From: Nitrospira sp.
Lineage (GTDB): Bacteria > Nitrospirota > Nitrospiria > Nitrospirales > Nitrospiraceae
Direction: 5' to 3'
Length of the DNA stretch: 64,000 nt
Assembly (NCBI GenBank): GCA_029194665.1
Contig: JARFXO010000004.1
Coordinates: forward strand, 465,164-529,163
Part shown: positions 57,085 to 64,000 of the stretch, in pieces
How the letters are laid out: each line of letters opens with the position of its first letter
Position numbering within the stretch: position 1 is the stretch's first letter
The notes under the pieces: model-generated
The model's input: the letters and a program-made list of their open reading frames with translations, nothing else
The model's database searches: none
Told to the model about the DNA's origin: nothing
Translations under genes and position numbers: made by a program

Positions 57085-57219
57085 CGGGGTGGGGAATTTT
57101 CGATGACCATAACTGGGGCAATTTGGATGACCCTTGACACCGGTAGGTAAGATTTTTAAATGGCTTGATAGGCCCAGCCCCTCCAAAACTTCATGCTGCT
57201 CAATCGCTTGTTGGGCGGC

Positions 57220-57828
57220 CTATCCGCATGAAAGTAGCTCAGGACTATTGAGAAGTTCGTATGCCATTTGTCGAACTGCGACGAAATGTGCATCGGTGAA
57301 GGGTTGCTCATTGGTACTTTCTCTCATTGAGGACATGAAATAGCCAACTGAGCCATGTTGAGCCAGTGCCTCATATTCAGGCGTGAGGGCACTGTCGACG
57401 TGAGCTCCACCGTCCTTGTTTGCTGCAGTCAAAACGATCTCCCTTCGACTAAGGCGAGCACCAGAACCAAGTACGTACACAATCATGTCCCACCACTTGC
57501 TCGTCGGGACGAAAATCTTCACCGGCCCGTCGAGTAGGGGAGCATAGGTCGCCTTGATCGTGCCTCCGTCGTTCTTCACTTGTTGTACTCCAAGGCCTGT
57601 GTATAGGAGTGCATTTGGCGATGCACCATCACACGAGGACAACAAGGAAATGGTCGTCGCATTTAAGTGCTTCAGGACCGATACGGACGACGCAGTATTG
57701 TGAATCAAGATGCGAATCGTAGTTGCAATTCGAACCGCCTCGTCAACATAGCCGGCGTCGAACGCAGCGGCAGATCGCTCAAGGAAACCAAGTTGTCTTC
57801 GGAGGTGGTCTCGATAGTCCGGTTACAT
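57220..57828 (-). pseudogene. Uncharacterised gene with an apparent stop at codon 2
   Basis: A continuous coding-like frame runs from a TTG at 57708 (about 162 residues) to 57220. The same frame stays open upstream with plausible protein (PDYRDHLRRQLGFLERSA, FDAGYVDEAVRIATTIRIL) back to an ATG at 57828 followed at once by TAA (57825-57823). Without that stop the gene would encode about 202 residues. There is no good alternative start between. I do not recognise the family; the N-terminal part is helical. The 3' end lies 43 bases from the right target duplication of the 1580-bp element. Confidence 0.5.
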
Positions 57829-57957
57829 GGCTCTAGGACGCCCGACATTGGAATTCAGCGGATGGCAAAAGCGAAGCTTTTTGGCGGTTCGCTGGGATGA
57901 CTGGTTGGGCGTCACTGTTTGAAGTAATTGGCATCAGCTCGAAGTGATTGTGGTGTT

Positions 57958-58257
57958 TCATGGGCAATTGTAAGCATCCGCCTGTATTAAGGTACGGATC
58001 CCGTTGCTGGTGCTCTGAGAAACCACGAACGCATTTCCACTCATTTGAGCAACCTGATTGCGGATACTATTCAATGCACCTCTACGATCATCTGGCACAT
58101 CCCAGCCATTACCCTCCGAAGCGTCAAGAACACCCAAAAACTTACACTTTGTGGCCCAGTCAGGTTGGATTGCGCGAACCATTCGCCCTTCTTGCGTAAG
58201 CTGAGCTGCGCAGGCTACCAGAGACAAAGCAAGAAGTAACAAGATAGGCCGGTGCAT
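57958..58257 (-). CDS. Small lipoprotein (DUF4156-like)
   Basis: 99 residues from ATG 58257, with GGAAGGA six bases upstream. Signal: MHRPILLLLALSLVACAA, with the lipobox at VAC. The mature part CKFLGVLDASEGNGWDV, then ALNSIRNQVAQMSGNAFVV and ending DAYNCP resembles DUF4156/YjeI-type periplasmic lipoproteins, with two to three Cys residues that could pair. Function unknown. Confidence 0.65.
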   Translation of the reverse strand: MHRPILLLLALSLVACAAQLTQEGRMVRAIQPDWATKCKFLGVLDASEGNGWDVPDDRRGALNSIRNQVAQMSGNAFVVSQSTSNGIRTLIQADAYNCP

Positions 58258-58341
58258 GAATTGTCCTTCCATTTGAAACACAACTCCACTAAGGTCGATC
58301 TGCATATGAGCCGGATTCGCCGGCGTCTGCCCGTCTAACAT

Positions 58342-58838
58342 GCCATCGAATGTCCCGAGTGCAACGTTACTATCGTTGTTGTCTCAATGAGATACGACCC
58401 ACTAACTATTTTTATCAGAGGTTCTAAGCGTGTGCCAGGATTAGTTGAAAATTGATGAAGCGGCTGCCTTTGCGGTGCTGTCTCCCGCTCCACGATTTCT
58501 TTGGACACCAAAACAGAAATAGACCATAAAAAGGTACCGGGAGTCATTTATGAAAAGTTTACAGTTGTAGCGGAGCGATTAGAATCAGCGTTTGGCCTGC
58601 GGAGGCATGTACGTGATCATCTCGTCAGCGAGTTCTTTTGAGGGCGGTTATCAGGGTCGGTCCTTGACTTTCCACTGGCGAGAGCTCTGATTCTTTTCTC
58701 AGTTGTTCCTCATTCTGTGGTTTTCCTTTCGAGATTCCAGGAAGCGAAAACCAATCTCGGCAGTCACGGGGGCAGCCTTTCCCTGTCTATCTTCCCCATT
58801 ACGTGCTGAGCGTCACCGATAGACCACTATATCTGTCC
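58342..58838. other. Gene-poor stretch with a gene fragment
   Basis: Apart from the fragment at 58585-58640, I see nothing supportable here. A 70-codon minus-strand frame (58335-58547) has no recognisable family and no good ribosome-binding site. Confidence 0.4.
58585..58640 (-). pseudogene. Fragment of a DUF799-like lipoprotein gene
   Basis: On the minus strand this reads KELADEMITYMPPQAKR followed by a stop. It is the same C-terminus as the intact lipoprotein gene at 61598-62203 (KELADEMIKYMPPQAKR), with one residue changed. Only the last 17 or so codons remain. Confidence 0.65.
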
Positions 58839-59297
58839 TCATGCTGACTTTGGGAAGTATATGGCCAACAACTCCGCGGTCGTCACAGTCTCAACACCGG
58901 TGATGCCAAAGTCCTTATCATTGGTCCAGAGCGGGCGATTGAGTGCAAGTGCGAGTGCCAAGATCTCCACATCCCCTCGGTCTCGATGAGCGATTTGAAT
59001 CCGCGCCGTCTTCAGAGAGCGGCGATAGATTTTGGGGGAGCAGATGGTGAGCGGTAACAGGTCCAGTGCATACACAAGAAAGTCCAGGCTCACGCCAAGC
59101 TTTTTGGCCATCCTGGGGAGGTATCGCTTTACTTCTTCGATGGCTGTGTCGGCAACGGCAAATTCTGTGATGTCCGATTCAAAGAACAACCGTTTCGCTT
59201 TGCCGCCGAGCAGCGCAGAAATGATCGGGTTAGCGTCGACGACGAGCTTTTCTGGCCTTCTCGAAATCGGCAAGGACGGCATCCTCGGTAAATCCAC
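58839..59297 (-). CDS. PIN-domain toxin (VapC-like)
   Basis: Up to 152 residues; ATG 59282 is an alternative start, and both starts lie inside the antitoxin gene. PIN fold: LVVDANPIISALLGG (first Asp), a central Glu in TAIEEVKRYL, and RDRGDVEILALALALNRPLWTNDKDF (in two stretches) with the C-terminal Asp cluster. PIN toxins are Mg2+-dependent RNases, often cleaving tRNA. Paired with the upstream antitoxin. Confidence 0.8.
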   Translation of the reverse strand: MDLPRMPSLPISRRPEKLVVDANPIISALLGGKAKRLFFESDITEFAVADTAIEEVKRYLPRMAKKLGVSLDFLVYALDLLPLTICSPKIYRRSLKTARIQIAHRDRGDVEILALALALNRPLWTNDKDFGITGVETVTTAELLAIYFPKSA

Positions 59298-59493
59298 GGT
59301 CCTTCATGGCAGATCTAATCTCATCAGTCAGCGTGGTGAAAAGGTCTTTCTTGATTTCGAGCGGTAGGCTCTCGCCGACCGCGGGCAGGAAGAATCCGAC
59401 GACTTTCCCACGTCGTGTGACCATGATCGGTTCTTCCTGTTTGAGGAAGCTGGTTGCGCGATCACGAAACTGTCTGACGGTTGCGGTTCTCAT
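59230..59493 (-). CDS. Phd/YefM-type antitoxin
   Basis: 87 residues. The N-terminal Phd-like DNA-binding fold is MRTATVRQFRDRATSFL, then EEPIMVTRRGKVVGFFLP; the C-terminal part is charged and helical and would bind the toxin. Its 3' end overlaps the PIN toxin frame by up to 68 bases, an unusually long overlap for such a pair. Confidence 0.8.
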   Translation of the reverse strand: MRTATVRQFRDRATSFLKQEEPIMVTRRGKVVGFFLPAVGESLPLEIKKDLFTTLTDEIRSAMKDRGFTEDAVLADFEKARKARRRR

Positions 59494-59663
59494 GTGGTCA
59501 CCAAGGTGGACACATTATGACATGCTCGATAATGCGTCGGCAAGCGGACGCTAGGGATGTGTCAATAGATCATCTATCGAGTTGGTCTAGTTTTGTACCT
59601 TACCATATTGCCAGAAACCAGTTACACACAGCGCTAGTAAGGCCATTAACACTTCAACTTGAC

Positions 59664-59951
59664 TTAACGCAGAAAGAAATCAACCCGAATGCCCGTCGTG
59701 TGATCGCGGCAGGGCAACACCATGGTTTGCTTGGTGAAGGTTGCAGGATCGACCAATGGTGTAAGCGTGAGCTGAGCGGAGAGCGTGAGGAGATCCGAGA
59801 CACGATCCACGTCGATACCAAGCGTGATGTTGATGTCTCCTGTCAGGCGGGGTTCGCCGTATAACAAGACGGCCTGGCCACCGATAATCATGTAGGGAAT
59901 CTCGGCAAGGTCGAGCGCCGTCGCCAATCGCTCAAGGAGTTGTGTGAACAT
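59664..59951 (-). pseudogene. Truncated nucleotidyltransferase-fold protein
   Basis: 95 residues from ATG 59951 (MFTQLLERLATALDLAEIPY). The motif region is IIGGQAVLLYGEPRLTGD followed by INITLG, where the family normally has D-I-D; here the second acidic residue is Asn. The protein stops after GIRVDFFLR, where homologues continue with a further helical domain. Loss of a catalytic acid plus truncation argues that it is inactive. It overlaps the small upstream gene by 20 bases. Confidence 0.6.
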
Positions 59952-60138
59952 TGATGGCTTTGGCCAGGCGCACATCCGTGTCGATTCCGTCAAGTGGATC
60001 CACCGCAGGCCATGCTCCCAACTGCCGAGCCTCCTCACAGAGCGCTTCAACAATTTCGACATTGCGGGTATAGCTGAAGGGAGTCCGTCGAATCAAGACT
60101 CGTTCGAAGGCTTGAACCAATTCGGGGCGCTGTATCAC
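59932..60138 (-). CDS. Small protein upstream of the truncated nucleotidyltransferase
   Basis: 68 residues: MIQRPELVQAFERVLIRRTP, then VEIVEALCEEARQLGAWPAV, then DPLDGIDTDVRLAKAIN. Helical; family name unknown to me. It overlaps the nucleotidyltransferase start by 20 bases, the same arrangement as the pair at 17947-18793, so both loci may be versions of one two-gene module. Confidence 0.55.
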   Translation of the reverse strand: MIQRPELVQAFERVLIRRTPFSYTRNVEIVEALCEEARQLGAWPAVDPLDGIDTDVRLAKAINVHTTP

Positions 60139-60274
60139 GTGTCGAATGCCCTTTCAGTGAGGCGGTCCGGTTCTGATTATATGCAGAATCCTTGGAATTC
60201 GATAGAGGAGAAGAAAAGGGGACATCTTATTTTCCTGTGGATGCCGCTAACCGTGTTCGCAGAACTATACCGCC

Positions 60275-60466
60275 GTGATTAAAGAAGAGGTCGGATGGTG
60301 GATAGGCTGGATTGAGGAAGTACCGGGTGTGAACTGGCAGGAACGTAGCCGTGAGGAGTTAGTTGAGACGCTCCGAGTCCCGCTACAGGAAGCTTTGGAA
60401 CTCAATCGTCAGGAAGCGTCAGGAGCTGCCGGCGGAAATTGTGAGGAAGCCTCCATCGCAGTCTGA
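60275..60466 (+). CDS. hicB: HicB-like antitoxin
   Basis: 63 residues from GTG 60275. The partial RNase H-like HicB fold reads MIKEEVGWWIGWIEEVPGVN, then REELVETLRVPLQEALEL. No C-terminal DNA-binding extension is present. The natural N-terminus may have begun a few codons earlier (NYTAVIKEE), but an in-frame stop at 60248 limits it. It overlaps the hicA frame by four bases. Confidence 0.75.
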   Translation: MIKEEVGWWIGWIEEVPGVNWQERSREELVETLRVPLQEALELNRQEASGAAGGNCEEASIAV

Positions 60467-60648
60467 AAGGGGAGGCGTTGCTTCAGCATCGAAGGCAGCA
60501 TGGGTGCGAGTTGTTGCGTGAAGGAGCAAAGCACTCCTGGTGGCATCATCCTTCTCTGAATACCCGTTCAGCGGTCCCTCGCCACACTGAAATTACTAAT
60601 CATCTGGCAGGCAAGATCTGCAAGGATCGAAAGATACCTAAGCTCTGA
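60463..60648 (+). CDS. hicA: HicA-like toxin without an ATG start
   Basis: 61 codons from CTG 60463, which occupies the place of the usual ATG in an ATGA-type overlap with hicB; TTG 60478 is the next possible start. Sequence features: LLQHRRQHGCELLREGAKH followed by SWWHHP, with the catalytic His in the G-x-H-S-x-W block, then SAVPRHTEITNHLAGKICKD of the dsRBD-like fold. HicA toxins are mRNA interferases. Either translation starts at CTG/TTG or the gene is a recent loss-of-start mutant. Confidence 0.7.
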   Translation: MKGEALLQHRRQHGCELLREGAKHSWWHHPSLNTRSAVPRHTEITNHLAGKICKDRKIPKL

Positions 60649-60659
60649 CCCTTCGAGAA

Positions 60660-60981
60660 GACATGGAAGACATGTGGGTAGGTCTTGGTGCGCCAGGAAA
60701 GCCAAGGACAAGTGCTGCTCGGCAGTGAGCGGTTTGTCGAGCGCCTGACGGGTGAGCTCCCGGAGAAGCGGCCTCTGAAAGAGATTCCTCGGCGACAACG
60801 GTTTGCGACCCGACCGCCGCTATGCCAGCTCTTCCCCGCCAATTCCTGTACGAACCGTGCGCGACGCAATGAGTTCATTCGTCGTGCACATCTGGAACAT
60901 GGCTACGGTCTGTCCGAAATCGGTCGAGTCGTGGGCTTGCAATTCAATCATCAGCTGTCTCGTGAATCCCCAGGCTGGTGA
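60660..60981 (+). pseudogene. RAYT/IS200-like transposase, C-terminal remnant
   Basis: The frame contains GQVLLGSERFVERL, then PLKEIPRRQRFATRPPLCQLF, then RRAHLEHGYGLSEIGRVVGL. These are the C-terminal helices and helix-turn-helix common in REP-associated (Y1) transposases. The catalytic HUH domain is missing. The remainder of 60649-61089 shows no other feature. Confidence 0.6.
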
Positions 60982-61089
60982 CGATCCGCAGAATAAGACT
61001 TGATCCCATTCCTCATTCTTCAAGATCATATGAGACGCAATGAGCGTCATTGCATCTCTTGTTTGAACCGCTGAGTGAAGGGAGAGGCC

Positions 61090-61509
61090 ATGAAATGTCC
61101 GCAATGTTTGACGGAAAATGACGTATCTGCCACAAAGTGCTCGATATGTGAACATGCATTTGCCCCACAGAAGGGTAAGCCTGCGAGGTACGTTAGTTTC
61201 TATGCCGAGTATTTTGCTTTTCGTGAATTGGTGACCCCGCAACTCATTAAAGTGGTCTATATCGTGGGAGCCTGCTTCATTACCGCAGCTGGGCTCTTGT
61301 CCATTCTATCCCCGGAGACGTTGAATGAGTATGAGGCCGGTCCGATTCTCACTCGCCTCGGAGGGATCTTCGTCCTACTGGTGGGGAATCTGGTGTGGCG
61401 CATGATGTGCGAAGGCGCCATTCTGCTCTTTAGTCTCCATGAGCTGCTTGTCAGCATCGACACTCGGGCGAAGGCCCTCCTGCTGCGGGGTAAAAGCAAC
61501 CGACAATGA
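61090..61509 (+). CDS. Zinc-ribbon membrane protein (DUF4282-like)
   Basis: 139 residues from ATG 61090, with GAAGGGAGAGG upstream; an in-frame GTG at 61075 is less likely. An N-terminal zinc ribbon MKCPQCLTENDVSATKCSIC (C-x2-C...C-x2-C) precedes two transmembrane helices (about residues 50-75 and 90-115). The C-terminal WRMMCEGAILLFSLHE resembles DUF4282. Function unknown. Confidence 0.65.
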   Translation: MKCPQCLTENDVSATKCSICEHAFAPQKGKPARYVSFYAEYFAFRELVTPQLIKVVYIVGACFITAAGLLSILSPETLNEYEAGPILTRLGGIFVLLVGNLVWRMMCEGAILLFSLHELLVSIDTRAKALLLRGKSNRQ

Positions 61510-61597
61510 AGTCACTCCTTCTCAATTTCCAAGCGCTGGACTATGTGGTGGCGCGTCGAACGAAAGAGGGTGGGCTGAGAGGATTCCTCGTTGTACG

Positions 61598-62203
61598 CTA
61601 GCGTTTCGCTTGTGGAGGCATGTATTTGATCATCTCGTCGGCGAGCTCTTTGGCGATGTCCTTTAAGCTCGGCTTCACGAACATATAGCTGTTCGAACGT
61701 TCATGGCGCGCCTTCCAGACCGTCGTGCCGGTTGTGGCATCGATCAACCGTAAGCTCATCCCGACCCGCCCCACGTTGTCTCCTTCCTTTCGCACGTATT
61801 CCCACGAATTGACCCGCACCACGAGAAAGGACTCGACGTTGAGCGCCTTCCCGAGCTTGATGGCGGACTCTTTATCGGATTGACCAGTCATCTCCAGACG
61901 AGAGAAATAAAACACGAGCGAATCAAATGCCTCCTTCGAGGCCTGAAAGATATCCGTCACGTTCTCGGGCGAGACGACCCGTTCGATAGTCCCCTGTCTA
62001 TTGAGGGCTCCGGCCAAGACTTCCTGAATGTCTTCCCTGGCGCTGTCGTATTGGCTCGCCATCGGCGGCAATACGGCGATGGACTGCGGTCGAAATACTC
62101 TGGCGCCGGGGCCTTCCCAAACCTCCTGCAAACCGCTACAACCTCCGAGCAGTAAAACAAGGGTCATCGCCGAGATTATGTACGCATATGATCGAGACAA
62201 CAT
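61598..62203 (-). CDS. DUF799-like outer-membrane lipoprotein
   Basis: 201 residues. Lipoprotein signal with lipobox LGGC at residues 19-22. The mature part has SIAVLPPMASQYDSARED, LGKALNVESFLVVRVNSWEY and LRLIDATTGTTVWKARHERS, matching periplasmic proteins of the GNA1162/CsgG-like fold, often associated with multi-protein outer-membrane assemblies. A fragment of its 3' end recurs at 58585. Convergent with the zinc-ribbon gene. Confidence 0.75.
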   Translation of the reverse strand: MLSRSYAYIISAMTLVLLLGGCSGLQEVWEGPGARVFRPQSIAVLPPMASQYDSAREDIQEVLAGALNRQGTIERVVSPENVTDIFQASKEAFDSLVFYFSRLEMTGQSDKESAIKLGKALNVESFLVVRVNSWEYVRKEGDNVGRVGMSLRLIDATTGTTVWKARHERSNSYMFVKPSLKDIAKELADEMIKYMPPQAKR

Positions 62204-62218
62204 GAGCTCAGTATACCA

Positions 62219-63361
62219 TTAAAAGGTCAATGAAATAGAGGCGGAAACGAGAGCGCCTTTTTCGCGGAAATCATATCCTCCGCCGGCATTTGCACGGAAG
62301 GAAAACCACCGCAGTCCTAACCCTGCAGTAGGAACAAAGGGAGTGGACGCATCCTGCATATTCTTAAAAGTACCCACTCTGAAGGAAAGAAATTCAGACA
62401 AGATCGTTTGCTCGAGGCCTAAGCTCAGAAGCTGGCTTTTCACCCCGGGGACAAAGGTCTTGTTTGAGGTCGCGTCCACATCGGCCGCCAATGTCAAAGT
62501 AGAATAGGGGTTGACGGCAACGCCGGCTCTGACCTGCGGGTCTAATTGGAGTTCTCCTCCGCCGGCGGCATCGAAGGTAGGCTTATTGATATCTTTGGCG
62601 ACGACGCCAAACCTTATCCACGAGGTCGGACGATAGATGGCTCCTATGTCAATGCCATAGGACAATGAGATGCTCGGTTTGCCGAAGCGATCGGTCGTGC
62701 TGACCCCGCTCCCTCCTTGGAGATCGGTCGAACCATTGTAAGCGGCGCCTTGAATGACTTTTGCGGTGATTCCGATTGAAATGGTCTTGTCGAAAAAGGC
62801 ATAGGCATACGAAAACGCCAGTTGCCTGGCTTCGAGGCCACGTAACGCCATCTGGCCCGCCATGTTGATCGTCGTGCCGGCACCGCCCGGTTGGGACACC
62901 TGCACAGGTGTCGAGACGAATCCGCCTCCAGTGGCGACGTCGGACACATTGAATCCGAACGCATGTTCACCAAGGTGTCCTTTGAGATACAGGCCGGCTG
63001 ACCCGTTCACGGAAACACTGGCGCCTGCTTGGTTGACACGATCGGCGATGGACTGAGCGTTTGACAGATTGGCCGGAGATGTATCGCTGGTATCGAAGTT
63101 CTCCATATCATGCAGGGCATCACCCAAGCCAAGTCGATCAAATGCCTGACCTCCACCCTGGGCACGGATATCCACGGTCTGGGTCATGGCCAAGCCGGCT
63201 GGGTTCCAATAGGTGGCGAGCGCATTGGTTGTGACGGCGACGCCGGCTCCACCCATGCCCATGGGGCGAGGACCCACGATTACAAATTCCGCCGCTGATA
63301 CATGAGACGGCAACGCTGAGGCGGCCAGCAACAGGCCTACGCGAAGCGAGCGAGAGGGCAT
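62219..63361 (-). CDS. Outer-membrane beta-barrel protein (PorV/TraF/OmpP1-like)
   Basis: 380 residues from ATG 63361 (MPSRSLRVGLLLAASALP), the start giving a good signal peptide cleaved near HVSA-AEF; ATG 63448 would precede it by 29 residues. Mature protein: RPMGMGGAGVAVTTNALATYWNPAGLA (in two parts), the hallmark of the PorV/TraF/FadL-type barrel group, followed by long alternating strands and a C-terminal Phe (SISLTF) for BAM recognition. Ligand unknown. Confidence 0.8.
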   Translation of the reverse strand: MPSRSLRVGLLLAASALPSHVSAAEFVIVGPRPMGMGGAGVAVTTNALATYWNPAGLAMTQTVDIRAQGGGQAFDRLGLGDALHDMENFDTSDTSPANLSNAQSIADRVNQAGASVSVNGSAGLYLKGHLGEHAFGFNVSDVATGGGFVSTPVQVSQPGGAGTTINMAGQMALRGLEARQLAFSYAYAFFDKTISIGITAKVIQGAAYNGSTDLQGGSGVSTTDRFGKPSISLSYGIDIGAIYRPTSWIRFGVVAKDINKPTFDAAGGGELQLDPQVRAGVAVNPYSTLTLAADVDATSNKTFVPGVKSQLLSLGLEQTILSEFLSFRVGTFKNMQDASTPFVPTAGLGLRWFSFRANAGGGYDFREKGALVSASISLTF

Positions 63362-63520
63362 CCTTGCGAGTCTAGAGAAGGGATGGTAGTTCGTCAAGGA
63401 AACGCACTCGGCATACACCGCATACGGTGTCATCCTCAGTGGCGGCAACTTGACGCATAGTCAGGAAACACCGGAGTCAAACGAGGGCCAAAGGATACCG
63501 CGATCGGAATATCCCATCAA

Positions 63521-64000
63521 TCAGACGATTTGGCCATCCTGCATGTGAATGATACGGTCGGACTGGGCGGAGAGCTTGTCGTTATGCGTGACGATGACAA
63601 ACGTCGTGCCGCGTGTCTTGTTCAAGGTGCGCATCAATCCGAACAACCCGTCCCCGCTGTGTGTGTCGAGGTTTCCGGTCGGTTCATCGGCCAGGACCAA
63701 GTCCGGATTTTGCATCAACGCGCGTGCCATGGCGACCCGCTGCTGTTCGCCGCCTGAGAGTTCTCCTGGCTTGTGAAGCAGGCGATGCCCTAATCCGACC
63801 TCCGTGAGAAGAGTCGTGGCGTCGGCCTTGACGGAGGTTGGTTCGCGACGTTGCACGAGGGCCGGCATACAGGCATTTTCCAACGCCGTGAACTCGGCGA
63901 GTAGGTGATGGAACTGAAACACGAACCCTATCCGCCGATTCCGGAATTCCGCCTGCTGTGTATCCGTCATCCGAAAGAGGTCGTGCCCATCGAATGTGAC
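63521..64000 (-). CDS. lolD: ABC transporter ATP-binding protein LolD (partial)
   Basis: The frame continues past the window edge at 64000, so the Walker A region is not seen. Visible are the Q-loop region IGFVFQFHHLLAEFTALEN, the ABC signature LSGGEQQRVAMARAL, Walker B DLVLADEPTGNLD and the switch His in FVIVTHNDKL. The wording FQFHHLLAEFTALEN fits LolD of the LolCDE lipoprotein-release complex, consistent with the many lipoproteins in this window. FtsE/MacB-like homologues are an alternative. Confidence 0.85.
   Translation of the reverse strand, partial: VTFDGHDLFRMTDTQQAEFRNRRIGFVFQFHHLLAEFTALENACMPALVQRREPTSVKADATTLLTEVGLGHRLLHKPGELSGGEQQRVAMARALMQNPDLVLADEPTGNLDTHSGDGLFGLMRTLNKTRGTTFVIVTHNDKLSAQSDRIIHMQDGQIV

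Larger units (their letters stand above)
54893..57140 (+). mobile_element. IS21-family insertion sequence inside copy 2
   Basis: 2248 bp from GTGTCAGCGGTCATGCAAT to ...GACCCTTGACAC. The ends form an imperfect inverted repeat (GTGTCA-x2-GGTCAT-x-CAA). A target duplication CGGTA occurs at 54888-54892 and 57141-57145. It carries istA and istB overlapping by four bases, the standard IS21 layout. It landed in the right terminal region of the 1580-bp element. Confidence 0.93.
53340..57172 (+). mobile_element. 1580-bp insertion sequence, copy 2, interrupted by an IS21-family element
   Basis: The same element as at 41037 in opposite orientation. The left end CGTATTGAGTCATC starts at 53340; the right end TTAAATGGCTTGATAGG finishes at 57172. 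The target duplication is CCCAG (53335-53339, 57173-57177). Removing the inserted 2248-bp element and its 5-bp duplication leaves exactly 1580 bp, equal to copy 1. Confidence 0.93.

Overview
The window looks like a chromosomal segment of a Gram-negative nitrite oxidiser of the genus Nitrospira (phylum Nitrospirota). This is a guess from gene order and content (ilvBNC-psd-pssA-leuA-leuB-asd-spoIID-queA; mreBCD-mrdA-rodA-rng; outer-membrane lipoproteins, a PagL-type lipid A deacylase and LolD), not from a marker-gene search. It opens inside the 3' end of rpoD and closes inside lolD.

Layout. 1-4 kb: rpoD end, tRNA-Ile(CAU), a zinc-ribbon coiled-coil protein, an IS5-type transposase remnant, rnhC, an M48 lipoprotein protease and the RNase P RNA gene with its promoter. 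4-18 kb: branched-chain amino acid synthesis (ilvB, ilvN, ilvC, leuA, cupin, leuB) interleaved with phosphatidylethanolamine synthesis (psd, pssA), then an NHL beta-propeller protein, asd, a DUF2905 membrane protein, a SpoIID-domain protein and queA. leuA is preceded by a T-box riboswitch whose Stem I is split by a 127-bp MITE-like repeat; further copies of that repeat lie near 7.7, 12.9 and 28.7 kb. 18-31 kb: a nucleotidyltransferase module, a SurA/PpiD-like protein, an RDD protein, the elongasome cluster mreB-mreC-mreD-mrdA-rodA, rng, dprA and topA. 31-40 kb: envelope genes, including pagL-like and three tandem Slp lipoproteins, an MFS exporter, a CNNM/CBS transporter and ligA.

41-57 kb: a tryptophan cluster (lysM lipoprotein, trpE, an antisense isocitrate-dehydrogenase-like gene, trpG-D-C-F-B-A) and an MntA/HepT toxin-antitoxin pair lie between two nearly identical, oppositely oriented 1580-bp insertion sequences. 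Both have 5-bp target duplications. The second copy is itself interrupted by a 2248-bp IS21-family element with its own 5-bp duplication. Copy 1 landed directly against the -35 box of the lysM/trpE promoter; copy 2 landed directly upstream of the start codon of a small membrane protein.

57-61 kb is a decaying accessory zone: a gene with a stop at codon 2, a Phd/PIN toxin-antitoxin pair, a truncated nucleotidyltransferase module, a hicB-hicA pair whose hicA lacks an ATG, a RAYT-type transposase remnant and fragments of genes found elsewhere in the window. 61-64 kb returns to envelope functions: a zinc-ribbon membrane protein, a DUF799-like lipoprotein, an outer-membrane beta-barrel protein and lolD.

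I found no CRISPR array, prophage or replication origin.
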